NCBI GenBank assembly: GCA_001311545.1
Contig: BBBL01000059.1
Coordinates: 1 to 8,077 of the forward strand
DNA length: 8,077 bases
Origin: Thermus kawarayensis JCM 12314
GTDB taxonomy: Bacteria > Deinococcota > Deinococci > Deinococcales > Thermaceae
Reading direction: 5' to 3'
In this document: piece after piece, positions 7,322 to 8,077 of the stretch
Layout of the letters: every line of letters begins with the position of its first letter
How positions within the stretch are numbered: position 1 is the first letter of the stretch
Notes under the pieces: generated by a model
What the model was told of the DNA's origin: nothing
Databases searched by the model: none
Seen by the model: only the letters and a program-made list of their open reading frames with translations
Program-made: the position numbers and the translations under genes

Positions 7322-8077
7322 GCCTCCCTCCGCCTACGCCAAAGCTGGCGGACCCACCTTCCCAGCATACCGTACCCCCGGAGGTCAGGGGCCCCTTCCC
7401 CGGCCAAGGCCGCCTTCCAGGAGGCGGTGAGGGGCACCGAGGGGGTGAAGCCCAGGAGGTGGTCCACCCTTTCCCCCTCTTCCAGGAGGAGCTGGGCCTG
7501 AGGAGCCGGGCCACCTCCAGGTGGACCAGGAAGCCGGTGCGGTGGGTCCGGTAGAGGAGGTGCTGGGAGAGGACCCGGGCCTTGTGGGGGTTCGTGGGCC
7601 AGTGGTAGAGGGCTAAGGAGGTGAGGGCCAGGTGGTGCACGTAGGGGTTGGAAAGCCGCCTGGCCTCCCGGAGGGCTTCCTTTAGGAGGGGCTTGGGGTT
7701 TTGCCCCCGGAGCCAGCGGTGGTGGGCCAGGGCCAGAAGGGCCAGGCCCCGGCCGTCCTGGTGCCGCCTCGCCGCCTCCAGGAGGTCCTCCCTAAGCCTC
7801 CCCTTTAGTCCAGGCGGTGAGGAGGGCGGCGGCGAGCCAGGGGTGAGGGGTTTGCCGGTAAGCGGCCTCCCCCTCGGCCAGGGCCTCCTCCAGGCGGCCT
7901 GTTTCCAGGAGGAGGCGGAGGCGGGTGGCGTGGAAGCGGGCCTGGGCCTCGAGGTCCCCTTCCTCCCGGCCTCCAGGAGGGCCCAGGCCTCGGGGTAGCA
8001 CCCCAGGTCCATGAGCAGGCCCGCCTTCAGGCTCCGCCCGTGGAGCCTCAGGGCGGGAGGGGCGTTGGAGGGGAAGG
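7303..8077 (-). CDS. TPR-like helical protein of unknown function, C-terminal part, three frame breaks
   Basis: The 5' end lies beyond the right edge; about 258 C-terminal residues are visible. The sequence is rich in Leu, Ala, Glu and Arg and has helix-turn-helix pairs typical of tetratricopeptide repeats, for example LLMDLGCYPEAWALLEA and LLETGRLEEALAEGEAAYR, followed by HHLALTSLALYHW. No catalytic motif is seen. It could be a scaffold protein or the TPR tail of a larger regulator. Breaks: one base missing near 7969, two missing (or one extra) near 7809, one missing near 7500. The last frame ends in RREAWTGRP with TAG at 7305-7303, 19 bases inside dnaG, so the two genes are probably co-transcribed. 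I do not recognise the gene and give it no function. Confidence 0.7.

Noticed and set aside
1..8077. CRISPR array, insertion sequence, prophage, toxin-antitoxin or other defence genes
   Set aside because: No regularly spaced repeats, transposase or integrase motifs, terminal inverted repeats or defence-gene motifs were seen; all regions are covered by housekeeping genes.

Overview
The window looks like a chromosomal segment from a Thermus species. The GC content is very high, third codon positions are almost all G or C, and the encoded proteins (SigA, RsmC, aspartokinase, malate dehydrogenase, DnaG) closely resemble the Thermus sequences I remember. Malate dehydrogenase and SigA differ from T. 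thermophilus at scattered positions, so this is probably another species of the genus. I see no insertion sequence, phage gene, CRISPR array, tRNA or rRNA. I did not find a new biological system; the content is housekeeping.

Layout, left to right. (1) A minus-strand block at 2808-1 holds rsmC (16S rRNA methyltransferase), then rpoD/sigA overlapping it by TTGA, a GC-rich hairpin, and the 5' part of an EamA/DMT-type membrane transporter that runs off the left edge. (2) A divergent promoter region at 2809-2896 separates rsmC from ask. (3) A plus-strand pair at 2897-4578 holds ask (aspartokinase, with an internal in-frame start for the beta subunit) and a purine-type phosphoribosyltransferase overlapping it by TGATG. 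(4) A minus-strand block at 8077-4571 holds a TPR-like protein of unknown function, dnaG overlapping it by 19 bases, and mdh. The mdh and phosphoribosyltransferase genes converge and overlap by 8 bases. No stretch longer than about 90 bases lacks a gene.

The main caveat is sequence quality. Only mdh and the short transporter fragment read cleanly. Six genes carry reading-frame breaks: rpoD 2, rsmC 5, ask 3, phosphoribosyltransferase 2, dnaG 2, TPR gene 3, for a total of 17 sites. Nearly all are explained by one missing base, usually in a short C or G run; the others fit two missing bases or one extra. Restoring the missing bases gives proteins of normal family length (for example 405 residues for aspartokinase alpha and 161 for beta). 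I read these as sequencing or assembly deletions, not pseudogenes. Gene spans below run from the true start to the true stop across the breaks.

Functionally, the window joins core information processing (primary sigma factor, primase, rRNA modification) with central metabolism (TCA-cycle malate dehydrogenase, entry to the aspartate amino-acid family, nucleobase salvage). It contains both dnaG and rpoD, the partners of the classical rpsU-dnaG-rpoD macromolecular synthesis operon, on the same strand but about 4 kb apart.
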